Positions 35,601-46,290 are shown, counted from the first letter of the stretch. The stretch is 64,000 nt of DNA from Silene conica (GCA_029255685.2 CM055315.2:73561681-73625680); one strand, 5' to 3'. The notes: generated by a model not told the origin, from the letters alone. Numbers and translations: made by a program.

Positions 35601-36834
35601 TTAAGGAAACAACTACTTTTATATTATTTGTTTTTAGTTATATTTTTATAATGTACCTACAATACATTTAAAATGTACCTACTATACATTTAAAATGTAC
35701 CTACTACCTTATTGTTGGGGACGGGGGCATTCGGACAAGACGTACCTACTATATATTTAAAATGTACCTACGTAACTGGCAAAATACGTAACTAGCTCAT
35801 AACAACGGGTCAATGGACTCCCTAATACTTGTAAACTTGTAGATGTGAGTTTCAATGTTGATTAAAATGGGATAACTAAAATTGTTATACAAAAATGTTT
35901 GATTAAAATGGAATAAATTGTTACGCAAGACAATTTTTTTTAATAAAAATACGGTTTCATAACTCCTTTTACGCTATTAATCATGATGAACGTATTTGTT
36001 TTCAAAAGACATACACTTTTACTCGAATATAAATAAAGTAACACATCTACATCTCCCCCGTTTTATTCTTCCACCTCAAATTAATTAATTAAGGAAACAT
36101 CTAATTTTATATTATTTGTTTTAGTTATATTTTTATAATGTACCTACAATACATTTAAAATGTACCTACTATACATTTAAAATGTACCTACTACCTTATT
36201 GTTGGGGACGGGGGCATACGGACAAGACGTACCTACTATACATTTAAAATGTACCTACTACCTTCGCGAAATGTACCTAGTAGCAAAATACGTAACTAGC
36301 TCATAACAACGGGTCAATGGACTCCTTAATACTTGTAAACTTGTAGATGTGAGTTTTAATGTTGATTAAAATGGGATAACTAAAATTGTTATAAAAAAAA
36401 AGGTTTGATTAAAATGGAATAAATTGTTACGCAAGACAATTTTTTTTAATAAAAATACGGTTTCATAACTCCTTTTACGCTATTAATCATGATGAACGTA
36501 TTTGTTGTCAATTAATTAATTAAGGAAACAGCTAATTTTATATTAATTTTTTAGTTATATTTTTAAAATGTACCTACAATATATTTAAAATGTACCTACT
36601 ATCTTATTGTTGGGGACGGAGCATACGGAAGAGACGTACCTACTATACACTTAAAATGTACCTACTACCTTCGCGAAATGTACCTAGTAGCAAAATACGT
36701 AACTACCTCATAAACACGGGTCAATGTCTCCTTAATACTTGTAAACTTGTAGATGTGAGTTTCAATGTTGATTAAAAAATGGATAACTAAAATTGTTATA
36801 AAAAAAGGTTTGATTAAAATGGAATAAATTGTTG
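35601..36834. repeat. three tandem units of ~310-490 bp
   Basis: Units start at about 35601, 36089 and 36520, each opening with taaggaaac. Shared blocks include ttaaaatgtacctactat, ccttattgttggggacg, acttgtaaacttgtagatgt and ggaataaattgtt. The units differ by small changes and the third is shorter. Within each unit the word atgtacctac itself repeats. Similar atgtacctac words recur at about 38925-38980. Confidence 0.85.
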
Positions 36835-37029
36835 GTTAAGAATTTGCAAAGTACAAACTCATTCTTCTTCTATTGTGTCACTACTTCATGAGTCGAGTTT
36901 CGATAGCTTAGCTTGATAATTCTTCCATCCAGATCTTGGCATGAATTAATCTCATCTCAAGAGCTGCATAAAAAATCAAAATGGTAAGAAAAAGCTATAA
37001 TTTGGGTGACACTATGTTCTAGGAATAAG

Positions 37030-37356
37030 TCAATTAAATATACACTTATCAAAGTTCTCGCTTTCAGTCTCCTCGCGTACCTCGAGTACCTTTCTTGCAG
37101 TCTCCTTGGGTACCTCACTAGCTGGACGCTTACCCAGAGCGATCTCAAGTTTCAAAAGAGCTGCCAATAACTCGTCTTCACTTGAGAATTCACGCTTAGC
37201 AAATTCACGAAGTGGATCAGAGCCTAGATCTTCAGCCTGTCTGCATTCATCCCTGCCTTTTTCAGACCCCTTCCCTTTCACCTCACCTGTTTTCTCTCCA
37301 ATCCCCTTCCCTTTTACATCATTTGTTTTATCTCCTTGGCCCAATGCTTCTGCCAT
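37030..37356 (-). CDS. hypothetical reading frame, 108 aa
   Basis: I do not recognise this frame. It is hydrophilic: the N-terminal half has repeated GKG words (KGKGIGEKTGEVKGKG), and the second half is acidic with EFSSEDELLAALLKLEIALG, which would form an amphipathic helix. It has no signal peptide or membrane segment. It lies in the gene-fragment-rich nested element, so it may be a captured exon. An open frame of this length could also occur by chance. Confidence 0.3.
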   Translation of the reverse strand: MAEALGQGDKTNDVKGKGIGEKTGEVKGKGSEKGRDECRQAEDLGSDPLREFAKREFSSEDELLAALLKLEIALGKRPASEVPKETARKVLEVREETESENFDKCIFN

Positions 37357-39447
37357 AGCTTAAGTAGTTATAAACTGTATGTAAGGAAAGTATAGTTTTA
37401 GCCTTTAGGAGCATCTTTCTCATGCTCACTTAATTTAGCCCTAAACCTCGAGCTCATTGCATACTCCGTAGTTTATTAACCATTGATTTTGATTCACCCA
37501 TATCTTAAGCTTTTAGGTAGTTGTTTGGAATGACTAGAAAATCCTTAGGACGTTGATCAGTTCTTAAAATGAAGTATCAGATTTTAAAACTCATTTGGAA
37601 TTTGGGAAATGAAAGGTCTAGCTGGTAGTTACTAATAGGGTGTTGGATATGTTTGAATGAAGAAAATAAGTAGCCATCAGGAGTATATAAGGCTGAAAGC
37701 ACGGTACAAAGGACACACAAGTAAGTCTTCCATATACAATAGTATTCTGTAGATTGAGCAGTAGTCAATTTGGTACTTAACTTGTTTCACAATGCAAATA
37801 GCCAAATAGGTATGTAATCATTCATATGTATAAAACTATAAACTTAACAGGCCATTAGCTTGTTTTCCAATGTATGTATGTGACTACTAAATGATTGCAT
37901 TCAGGAATTTAATGGGAGAAGATTGGTGTATAGATCAGCAGACAGTATAGATATGTTGGGCCACAGAAAGGATATACAAAATACCGAAGTGCCAGACTAT
38001 ATTTATGAAAATCACTAAGACTATCGACAACGGAAATTCCGAAGACAGTGCAAAAACTAATTGACTGATGATTGACAGAGACTCCTCCCCTGCATAACGG
38101 GTTCTAGTATGTGCAGGCACCGGCCAGACATGGGTCAGGCGTGAGTATTGGATAGGTTAGTGAGTCAAGTGTTCGTAAATGTTTGATAATAAATTGTCTG
38201 CACAATTCTTATGGGGGTTTGAATGGTTTTTAATTTTTGCCCTGGGATGGAAAGTACCTCAAGTGCTTCTGTTTAGTGGCAGTGTTTCTAGCTCATAGCT
38301 CCAGACGGGATGAAAAGTACCGCAACTGGTATTTCTTTTCTTGCTTCTTGAAGTCTCTGTGTCAAAAACATATGTAAAAAAAATGAAGCGAATGAAACAC
38401 TTAGAATTAAGTCATACATAATATGCATCAAATATTTACAGAATGTAATCCTCATGGAAAGTGAGAATGATAGCAGTGTTCCACTTACTTCAGCTACTGT
38501 GTAATTCTATTTCTGAATATTTTTCCATATCTAAGTCAGTCTTCTAGTTTTCCCAATTACCTTTCCTTTCAGGAGTCTTTACGTTTTTCTCTTTACATTT
38601 CACAGAAGGATCTAGAACTCTAATTGCATTCCTTAATTGCTTGATGTGACATCTTATTACCGTTTTTTGTCGATATATGTGGCAGTGGACGTAGACTGGT
38701 AGATAGCTGCATATGAACTAAGAAAATACTGTGGTATTTTTATCAGACATGAAAACGCAGCTATAAATTTGATTTGTCTAATCCACAAATCTCTTAACAT
38801 CAAAAGTAACTCTCATTGCAATGCTAATGCTTGAGAACATCCATGAAATTTCTCATGAACTACTACCTTGAGTGCTCCTAAATCCCGTGTCTGAATCTTT
38901 TCTCTATATAAGCAGAGTTTTTAAATTGTACCTACTATAAATTTTAAATGTAACTACAGCACGTTTAAAATGTACCTAATATAAGTAACAAAGTACAGCA
39001 TAGAAAAACACTTGGAACAAAATCAGATATAAGCATCAGTTAATTAACAAACCTACATCCAAAACAACTAGAATAATGCAACAAAAGATCATTCAACAGC
39101 GAAATTTGATACATGAAACAAAATTAAGCATGTAAAAACGTACTTACTCAGGTTGCAATTCCCGATGCAGAATCCCTCTCAAATTCTGAACATAATTTGA
39201 TAAATTAAACAAAATTAAGCATGTAAAAACAAAATTAAGCATGTAAAAAAAAATTAAGCATGCAAACTAGAATAATGCAGAATTCCTCTCAAATTATTAA
39301 TAATTAGTAGACTATAGTAGATTAGAACATGAAAAATTCGAAATAGGATAAAAATCGATCATCTGTAAATCTAATTAATACTGAAAATCGAATTGTTTAT
39401 ATTACCTGTGACGGAGCTTCGACGGTTGATGACGGTGGTGGTAGTGA

Positions 39448-39565
39448 ATGTCGGAGATGTCTGGGGTGGTAGTGGGGAAGAGGAAGGACGGAGATGTCGG
39501 GAGTGGTAGTGGGGAAGAGGAAGGACGGAGATGTCGAGGGTGGTTGTGGGGAAGAGGAATGACAG
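39448..39565. repeat. three ~38-bp tandem units
   Basis: Three copies of ggtagtggggaagaggaa, each followed by a variant of ggacggagatgtc, lie at the right end of the nested element. The opposite strand encodes Ser/Pro-rich repeats only as a consequence. Confidence 0.85.
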
Positions 39566-40261
39566 GATCTCGTGAGAACCAAATATATATATTATTGTAT
39601 AAGCAAACAATATTAATAACTACTATTTACGAGTATAAACAATAACTACTATTTACGAGTATAAACAATAACTACAAAAAAAGCTTTATATTATTGTATA
39701 AGCAAACAATAACTCTACTATTTACGAGCTATATAAACAATAACTACTATTTACTAGTATAAACAATTAATAACTACTACAATATATAACTACAAAAAAA
39801 GCAAATAATTAAATTATACAATCAAAGCTATATATATTATATATATTATAAGTTTAATTTATGAAGCAAACAAACAATAACTACGACTATTTACGAGTAT
39901 CATTTTTCTTTAATGTTAGAATTTGTAATAATAAACACGCATGTAGTAATTAGGAGGGTGCTATTTTGTGAAGATTAATGAAGAATTCATATGAGATTTG
40001 ATTTTAAATTTAAATAAGAATATGATGGTTATTAAAAGGAGAACGATTATGAAAAATATTACATATGTTGTATACACTATTCATGTATGTGGGGTACGGG
40101 CTTTATTAATAATTTGTAATAATCTCTCCATCCGTCTCATTCAATAGTTTACATTTAATGTTGACGACAGTTAAGTTGGAAGCTTATGATTTCATTATAA
40201 AATAGGTAAGATAATAAATAAAAATGCACTGGAATATTAGAAAAGTAAGAATATTAATAAC

Positions 40262-40440
40262 TGAAATGTATTACTGACGGAAATTCCGTCAGTGAGTTAT
40301 AGTACTGACGGAAATTCCGTCAGATGTATTCTTTTAAATTTTGAATTTTGAACATTTGAAAAGCCACGTAAGTATTTATCTGACGGAAAATCCGTCAGTT
40401 AAGTTAAATACTGACGGAAATTCCGTCAGTAATCCGTCAG
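40262..40440. promoter_or_regulatory. internal tgacgg palindrome cluster before the CACTA gene
   Basis: Four copies of TGACGGAAATTCCGTCA (one with gaaaat) and a half site lie directly upstream of a probable untranslated first exon. That exon, about 40450-40612, ends at an aaggtaaac splice donor. The same palindrome forms the subterminal arrays, so the protein binding the ends could also bind its own promoter. That is inference; the positions are seen. Confidence 0.6.
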
Positions 40441-41071
40441 AAATTTTTTTTAATACCCCCTGATTCAGTCGCGTTATTTTCCCCCAATTCATAAAAACTC
40501 CCAATTATTTCCCTAACCCTAAATCGCACCCGACGGAAAACCCTTCACCACACCCTCCACCACTACTCTTGCCACCCTATTTCACTTCCACCACCGTCAC
40601 CGTCATCTTAAGGTAAACATTCATCCTTCTCTTTCTTTAATTTCTGATTTTATGCTCTTTTCTTAATTTTTGAATCAATTAGTTAGTTTTTTATTGTTAT
40701 TATATATGTTAATTGACTTAGGATAGAAGCCTTGCTTGATTTAGGATAGATGCCATAATGTTTGATGAGTTATGTAAATATTTGATTAATTATTTTAAGT
40801 TTTGATTAATTATGCTAATTTTGGTTTAATTATGCTAATTTTGGTTTAATTATGCTAATCAAAGTTAAAAATATAAAAAGGTAATAGTATAGCTAATTTC
40901 TTATACGTATTAAATATAAAAGATTGAATGAGTTAAAAATACAAATGTTTTACTTATATGCTAGAAGTGCCTTTAATTATGATGACTTTATTATTTATAT
41001 TGACCTAGTACCCGTTCAAAAATTACTCATTAGGAGTAATTTTTGAATAGTCCCCGTTTTGGGACTGTCTT

Positions 41072-41286
41072 TGTACGTTTCAAGTCACTTAGGTAGTAAA
41101 CATGTTATTGTGATTTATTAATGAGAAAAGAATTCGGTTACAATTCCTTTAATGTTCTTTGAGTACATATGTGGAAAAATTATTTTTTCTACATTGTGTA
41201 TTTGAAGAACGGATGGGAATTGCTGCCGAATTTTTTTGTCATTAATAAATCACAAGTGCGTGTTTGCCAGTGACTTGAAACGTACA
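41072..41286 (+). ncRNA. imperfect long hairpin, possible small-RNA precursor
   Basis: The left arm starts tgtacgtttcaagtcact and the right arm ends agtgacttgaaacgtaca. Inside, tgtgatttattaatga pairs with tcattaataaatcaca, and aattcgg pairs with ccgaattt. The arms are about 95-100 nt with roughly 80% pairing and a short AT-rich loop. The hairpin lies between the putative untranslated exon and the first recognisable coding exon of the CACTA gene, so it would be transcribed in an intron. It could be a microRNA-like precursor or simply a foldback MITE. Confidence 0.4.
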
Positions 41287-41440
41287 TTGATGGGTTTAGG
41301 TTGGAGTGATAAGGACCCATGAAAAACAAATAAAGAAATATTATTATTTGTTAACTGAATTGCTATGCTAATATGTTTAATTAATATGTATTTATTTTGC
41401 TTATAACTTTGTTTTTTAATCTTTTAACATATATATAAAT

Positions 41441-42224
41441 CTGGAAAGCGTTGGGCACCCATACTCTTGGCCGGAAGAGTTGCTCGGATGCTTTCAAAGA
41501 ATTGGTAAGTAATATTTATATTTATATATTTTTCACAATTTGGTTAACCAATCCGATTATATTTTCATCAACTTTTGTATTCAAACTTATTTCAGGGTGA
41601 CGAGGCAACGCCGTATAAGCTGTTTGAGTATACTAAGAAGAATAAGTTTCAACAGTGGGTCAACCCTCGAGCTGCGAAGATCGATGTAAGTCAATCTATC
41701 TACTAATTAATTTACAAATAAATTAGTTAATTTTTTCGTTTGAATTTTGATGATAAGTATAACATTTTTTTCTTAATTTTTTTGTTTTCCAGGCTGCTTA
41801 TAAGGAAATCATTTCTCAACCCACTCCAAATGGAGAGCCTCGAGACGAGTATGGGGCCTTCTACAAGGCTGTTGACGGGTTTGACAAGAAGTCCAGAATG
41901 TTCGGCACCGGTTCGATAGGGCCAACAGTTTGGTACGAGCCTCCAGGAAACAAAGGCCGTCGATCCTGCTCCTACGCACCCACTGAGTACACTCGCATTC
42001 AACAGGAGTTGGGTAAGGAGCGCGCCGCGAGAGAGGATCTTCAGCAACAAGTCAACAACAACAAGAAGGAAATGGAACAGCGCATGGCTGAGATGTGGGC
42101 ACAAATGCAAGCACATTTGCCCCCGAACACCTGTTCAGGTTTTCCCCCTCCTAACAGTAGAGATCCCCCTCCAGACGATGGATTTGGTTTTGGAGGTGAC
42201 GGTAGTATAGCCCCCATAGGTTAG
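41441..42224 (+). CDS. CACTA ORF1/TNPA-like protein (partial)
   Basis: The C-terminal part of a plant En/Spm 'transposase_24' protein is encoded in three exons. The first ends at 41504 (start uncertain, reading ALGTHTLGRKSCSDAFKEL), the second is 41596-41685 (GDEATPYKLFEYTKKNK), and the third is 41793-42224. The third holds YGAFYKAVDGFDKK and SRMFGTGSIGPTVWYEP, then a coiled coil (about RIQQELGKERAAREDLQQQV), and ends in a Pro/Gly-rich tail and TAG. All splice sites are GT..AG and the frames join. GTHT.G near the start and the FGTGS word are family hallmarks. These proteins probably bind the element's ends and do not catalyse cutting. Upstream exons were not found, so it may be incomplete. 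Confidence 0.75.
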
Positions 42225-42554
42225 ATTATGCTTTAGGTTTCATGCTAGTTAGCTAGTTGGTGTTAGTTTATGACTTAAGTTAATTAATATGTAGCTAAAG
42301 AATTGATCATGTTGAGCTTTTGTGTGGTAGTTTAAACAAATTATGGACCATTGTATGTTATTTGACTTTATTTATTAAGTACCTTTGGATCCTGATACGC
42401 GGCTGATGTGGAAATTGGATTCCCGCTTTGCGGTCGACGAGTGTGTTTGTTTGTTGCAGGTTTTGATAATGAACGCGTGAATATGTAAAACAATGTTTCA
42501 ATAACATTGTGGCTGGACAGCAGGCTGCTGTTCCCGGCCATACTCGCACAAATT

Positions 42555-42985
42555 ACTGACGGAATTTCCGTCAGGAAAGTCAACAAGAATATTGACCATA
42601 GTGACGGAATTTCCGTCAATAATATAAATACTGACGGAATTTCCGTCAGTAAAGTCAACAAAAAGTTTGACCATAGTGGCGGAATTTCCTTCAGTAATAT
42701 ATGTTATTGACGGAATTTCCGTCAGTAAGGTCAAACTTTTTGTTGACTTTCCTGACGGAAATTCCGTCAGTATTTATATTATTGACGGAAATTCCGTCAC
42801 TATGGTCAATATTCTTGTTGACCTTATGTGACGGAAATTCCGTCAGTAATATCAAGTACTGACGGAAATTCCGTCATTACTTGATTTTTAGTGACGAATT
42901 TTAGTGACGGAATTTATTGACGGATTTTCCGTCAGGAATGCTGTTTCCTGACGGATTTTAGCTGTTTGTGACGGATTTTTTCCGT
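42555..42985. promoter_or_regulatory. right subterminal array of tgacgg palindromes
   Basis: About ten copies of TGACGGAAATTCCGTCA or its halves are separated by ~25-bp spacers that themselves form an inverted pattern. For example, caacaagaatattgaccata reappears as its complement near 42805. Mirror of the array at the left end. Confidence 0.78.
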
Positions 42986-43076
42986 CAGAAAAACGCGTGT
43001 TTTTTGTAGTGTAAGGAAACACAATATCAATAATATATTTCTCTATCAATAATATTCTCTCAATATAATTCTATCA

Positions 43077-43236
43077 CCTCCACTAACTCATTTTGTATCC
43101 ATTTTATCTCACAAAATACCCGTCACAAGTGGTGACCCATCACAACCAAAACTTACTATCGATTAAGAGCAAGTGCAGGACTTCGGTTAAGAACAAGTGC
43201 AATGGTGAGTTAGGCTCTGTTCTTTTGGACTGAAAC
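43077..43236. repeat. right copy of the ~158-bp direct duplication
   Basis: It starts cctccactaactcatttt exactly at the outer edge of the TRIM right LTR and runs through the MITE half and unique segment into the Harbinger-like element. It is about 97% identical to 26113-26269. Confidence 0.9.
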
Positions 43237-43549
43237 TTAACTGAACTGAACTGAACTTATAGGATCTGAACTGAACTGAACTGAACTTATAGGAACTGAA
43301 CTAAACTTATAGGAACTGAACTTAACTGAACTTATAGGAACTGAACTGAACTGAACTTATAGGAACTTAACTGAACTTATAGGAACTGAACTGAACTTAT
43401 AGGAACTGAACTGAACTTATTGGAACTGAACTTAACTGAACTTAACTTATAGGATCTGAACTTAACTTAACTTATAAGATCTAAACTGAACTTATAAAAT
43501 CGGAACTTAATTAACTTTATTTTAGTTTAAGTTAACTATTATTATTATT

Positions 43550-43585
<36 letters not shown>

Positions 43586-44278
43586 ATTTGTATTATTATT
43601 GTTGTTGTTGTTGTTATTATTATTATTATTATTATTATTAAACATTGATAAAAAATTAGTCTAAAAAATAAGGTAGTTTAAAATATTTTCAACTTTATAT
43701 ATAATGGTTTGTTCATAGTTCATAAAAGTACAATATACTACAATTACATTACGATAAAAATAATTCACTATTACAATTTTCTCTAGCCATTTATTTTCTC
43801 TAACAATGGTGATGAAGAAATTGATTAATGGGAGAGTGTCAATTGGTGAGGGTGAGGGCGTCGTATGATGAGTTGTTGTTTTTTGGCATTTATGAGGATG
43901 ATAGTTTGACATCAATTAGAGAGTAAAAGACGGGTAAATTATGAGTTGTTTTTTTTATAGATGACGTGTATCGAATAATTAAAGCGAAATGTTTTTATCT
44001 CGGTTGTTAAAAATAATACTCCGTATATAACTTTTCTTAATTGAGTTTATATGAACTGAACTTATAGGAACTGAACTGAACTGAACTGAACTTATAGGAA
44101 CTGAACTGAACTGAACTGAACTTATAGGAACTGAACTGAACTGAACTTATAGGATCTGAACTGAACTGAACTTATAGGAACTGAACTGAACTTATAGGAA
44201 CTGAACTGAACTGAACTGAACTTATAGGATCTGAAGTGAACTTAAATTAAGTGACTTGAAGTCCAAAAGAACAGGGCC
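43213..44278. mobile_element. Harbinger-like element rich in GAACT repeats
   Basis: Inverted ends: GGCTCTGTTCTTTTGGACT on the left, and agtccaaaagaacagggcc on the right. tta precedes the left end; the right flank is ata, so the duplication is imperfect. Most of the interior is tandem gaactgaact with cttatagg spacers (43236-43500 and 44050-44230), split by GTT and ATT microsatellites (43540-43640). A 3-bp TAA/TTA target fits PIF/Harbinger, supported by the relatives at 54046-56345. No transposase. Confidence 0.65.
43236..43500. repeat. GAACT tandem repeat
   Basis: Runs of gaactgaactgaacttatag with small variants. A second block is at 44050-44235 in the same element. Confidence 0.9.
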
Positions 44279-45127
44279 ATAATGTATCATTAGTTTGAGT
44301 TATTACTTGTCACATTATATTTTTTGAGTGCATATAATGGTTTTAAACTAGTTTAAATGGACCAATATAAAAGAAAAATTCCAACATATATTTTTAAATA
44401 ATTATTTTTTATAAGAAACTTTAATTGATAGTTTGAAATTTTGGTATGAACTATTTGAAGCTACCTCAATTGTTTCATACTCTAATTGTAAGCTACTTGC
44501 TTGCAAGTCCCTAAAGCAAACCATTGGAGATGCTCTAAACCATTGGTACTTGCTTAAGAATGGGTGTGTTAAACGTTGTCGACACTTATACTAATTATTG
44601 TTAATTATTAACAACAATGTCCCTTATAATTCCACCTTTCACTCTACAATTAGTTGTATGACCCGTGAAATTCACGGTTTATTTAGTTTATAGGTCATAA
44701 TAGAATATGTAAATATTCTATGCATTATTCTCCTATCAGTCACTCTAATTATCTCCTAAATTTGTTCAGTAAGTCTCCTTGCGACGGATATATCCGTCGC
44801 AAGCTTGTAACGGGTCAACTTCTCCCACTTGTGTGTATATAAGATAAAACATTATAAATCTCAAATGCCTTGTCATTTTTTATCCAAATAGGTAATATTT
44901 AACCTGTCGAAAATTTGTGACGGATATATACGTCACAGATGAAAATTTGTGAAATCAGTTTATAGTACTCTCCTTGATCCTAGGCAAAGATTAAGGTCGT
45001 AGACTAGGATATTGTATACTTCTATATTGTAAAAGAGGAGGAAGATTTCGGCAAGCAATATGATTCTTTCAGGTCACTGATTCGTATCTCCCTTATATGG
45101 TACAAGAAGAAATAATATTTCAAGCCT
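44279..45127. other. intergenic with worn MITE and Helitron end
   Basis: A Helitron 3' end on the minus strand lies at 44650-44680 (hairpin CCGTGAATTTCACGG, then TCATACAA and CTAA, followed by T). A reverse-oriented relative of the ccgtcgcaag MITE is at about 44770-44951 (taagtctccttgcgacgg to gaaaatttgtg). No gene seen. Confidence 0.5.
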
Positions 45128-45136
45128 TTTCAATTT

Positions 45137-45330
45137 CACAAATTTTTATCTGCAACAGTATTATTCGTCGTAAGCTTGTGACGGATACTGTTTTCTCTCA
45201 CAAAATACCCACTTTTTCTTTCTTCCAATACTATTTCTGTGGTCCTATTTCTCCACTACTCATTTTATATCCATTTTATCTCACAAAATATCCGTCATAA
45301 ATGGTGACCCGTCGCAAACAAGACTTACTA
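45137..45330. mobile_element. Mutator-like MITE, copy 3
   Basis: Starts cacaaatttttatctg and ends caagacttacta, with a perfect 9-bp repeat, tttcaattt, on both sides (45128-45136 and 45331-45339). Same family as 22646-22841. Confidence 0.82.
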
Positions 45331-45397
45331 TTTCAATTTATGATGACGTTTTAGTTTTGTTACGGATTTATCACTTTTGCTTCACTATTTCTACCAA

Positions 45398-46290
45398 CTA
45401 GTTTTATCCCTCGTGCAAAATTGCACGAGTTTGTTTTTATATATTTGTTTTTATTAAATATTTACAATATGAATAGTATTGTTAAATTTTGAGATTCACG
45501 TGCTTATATATTGAATGATTCGCATAGAATACAAACCCAACAAATTAACACTCACGTACTCCGTATTATATATGAAATATGTATAGAGAAATTCAAACAT
45601 TATAAATCACATTATGAATTTAAAATTATATAAATAACTTGATGCTTACAACTACTACAATATAACTTGTGTAAGTAATGGATATAATTAAAGCTATAAT
45701 AGCAAACTTGATTTATTTTTTAGACAAAATATTTTTTTTTAATTGTAAAACAGTGAAAAGAGACGACATTCATCAATTTGGCCTATTTTCTGACCATGTT
45801 CCAATCCAAGTCACCCGAACTATTTATGATCCAATAGTATATACTAACCTTTGACAATTTTATATATACTCGTATAACATTATTAAGTCATGTAATTCAG
45901 AAGAATGTATTAAATTAAATTACATTTTTAAAAAGTGAATATAAAACAATTTAATAGTTTTTCACCAATGAGTATTCACTTTATTAAATTGTAAATTATT
46001 TTGTTGAATATTTTTTTAATAAATTTTTGAACTGTTATTACTATAAATATATTATATATTTAATTTATTTTTTTGGTTAGTTCTATGAGTATATTTGTAT
46101 TATTATGAGGATTGTTTTTGTTTTTCATATATCACATGACTAATCAACACCAATTTACTATTAGATCGTGATTCAATAATAGGTCAATATTAGTTATACT
46201 GTTATAAGAATGTTTAATTTTCTTACTAATTTGGGTAAACGCGAGAAAAAAAATTTAATAAGCGGGTTTTAATGTATAGTATATTATAGA
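45398..46290 (-). mobile_element. probable non-autonomous Helitron
   Basis: The minus-strand 3' end at 45398 has the hairpin CTCGTGCAATTTTGCACGAG, then GGATAAAA and CTAG, followed by T. A likely 5' end, TCTATAATATACTATACATT, is at 46290. It is about 890 bp long, close to the length of the one at 49331-50202. No helicase. The flank at the 5' end is not the expected base, and a Copia LTR begins only a few bases away. Confidence 0.45.

Larger units (their letters stand above)
32755..39580. mobile_element. unclassified nested element with gene fragments
   Basis: It is bracketed by ggctcgggttcccgtgagaa-type sequence on the left and aggatctcgtgagaacc on the right, next to TA-rich DNA. The AT-rich CACTA filler seen at 32101-32165 resumes at about 39585, so this block was inserted into the CACTA. 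Each edge can fold as a small hairpin. It contains a zinc-knuckle reading frame, an ABCG transporter fragment, a three-unit tandem repeat and an unidentified reading frame. Class unknown; capture of several unrelated gene pieces would fit a Helitron or a Pack-MULE, but neither's ends are clear. Confidence 0.5.
31604..43011 (+). mobile_element. CACTA (En/Spm) transposon, 11.4 kb, non-autonomous
   Basis: It begins CACTACAAAAAAAGCGCG and ends ACGCGTGTTTTTTGTAGTG, giving inverted repeats of at least 12 bp. The 3-bp duplication taa is at 31601-31603 and 43012-43014, and the interrupted LTR reads through perfectly when the element is removed. Both ends carry arrays of the 17-bp palindrome TGACGGAAATTCCGTCA. 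It encodes an ORF1/TNPA-like protein (41441-42224) but no TNPD-type transposase was found. A nested element (32755-39580), a foldback MITE and a TA microsatellite make up most of the left half. Confidence 0.93.
30834..43076 (+). mobile_element. TRIM element, right LTR split by a CACTA
   Basis: A small non-coding LTR element. The left LTR is 30834-30992 (159 bp). The primer site tggtatcagagcc starts at 30993. The interior runs to 31506 and ends in the purine tract gcgggaggg. The right LTR is 31507-31603 plus 43015-43076. The two LTRs (97 + 62 = 159 bp) show no difference by eye. The CACTA transposon 31604-43011 lies in the right LTR. The flanking 5-mers, tatta on the left and cctcc on the right, do not match, so the two sides probably come from different insertion events (see findings). 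Confidence 0.88.

Noticed and set aside
39371-39645. Ser/Pro-rich and Gly-rich frames
   Set aside because: They are opposite-strand readings of three 38-bp tandem units.
42368-42734. Reading frames rich in LLTEIPS or DGNSV repeats
   Set aside because: They read through the tgacggaatttccgtcag subterminal array of the CACTA and have no independent support.
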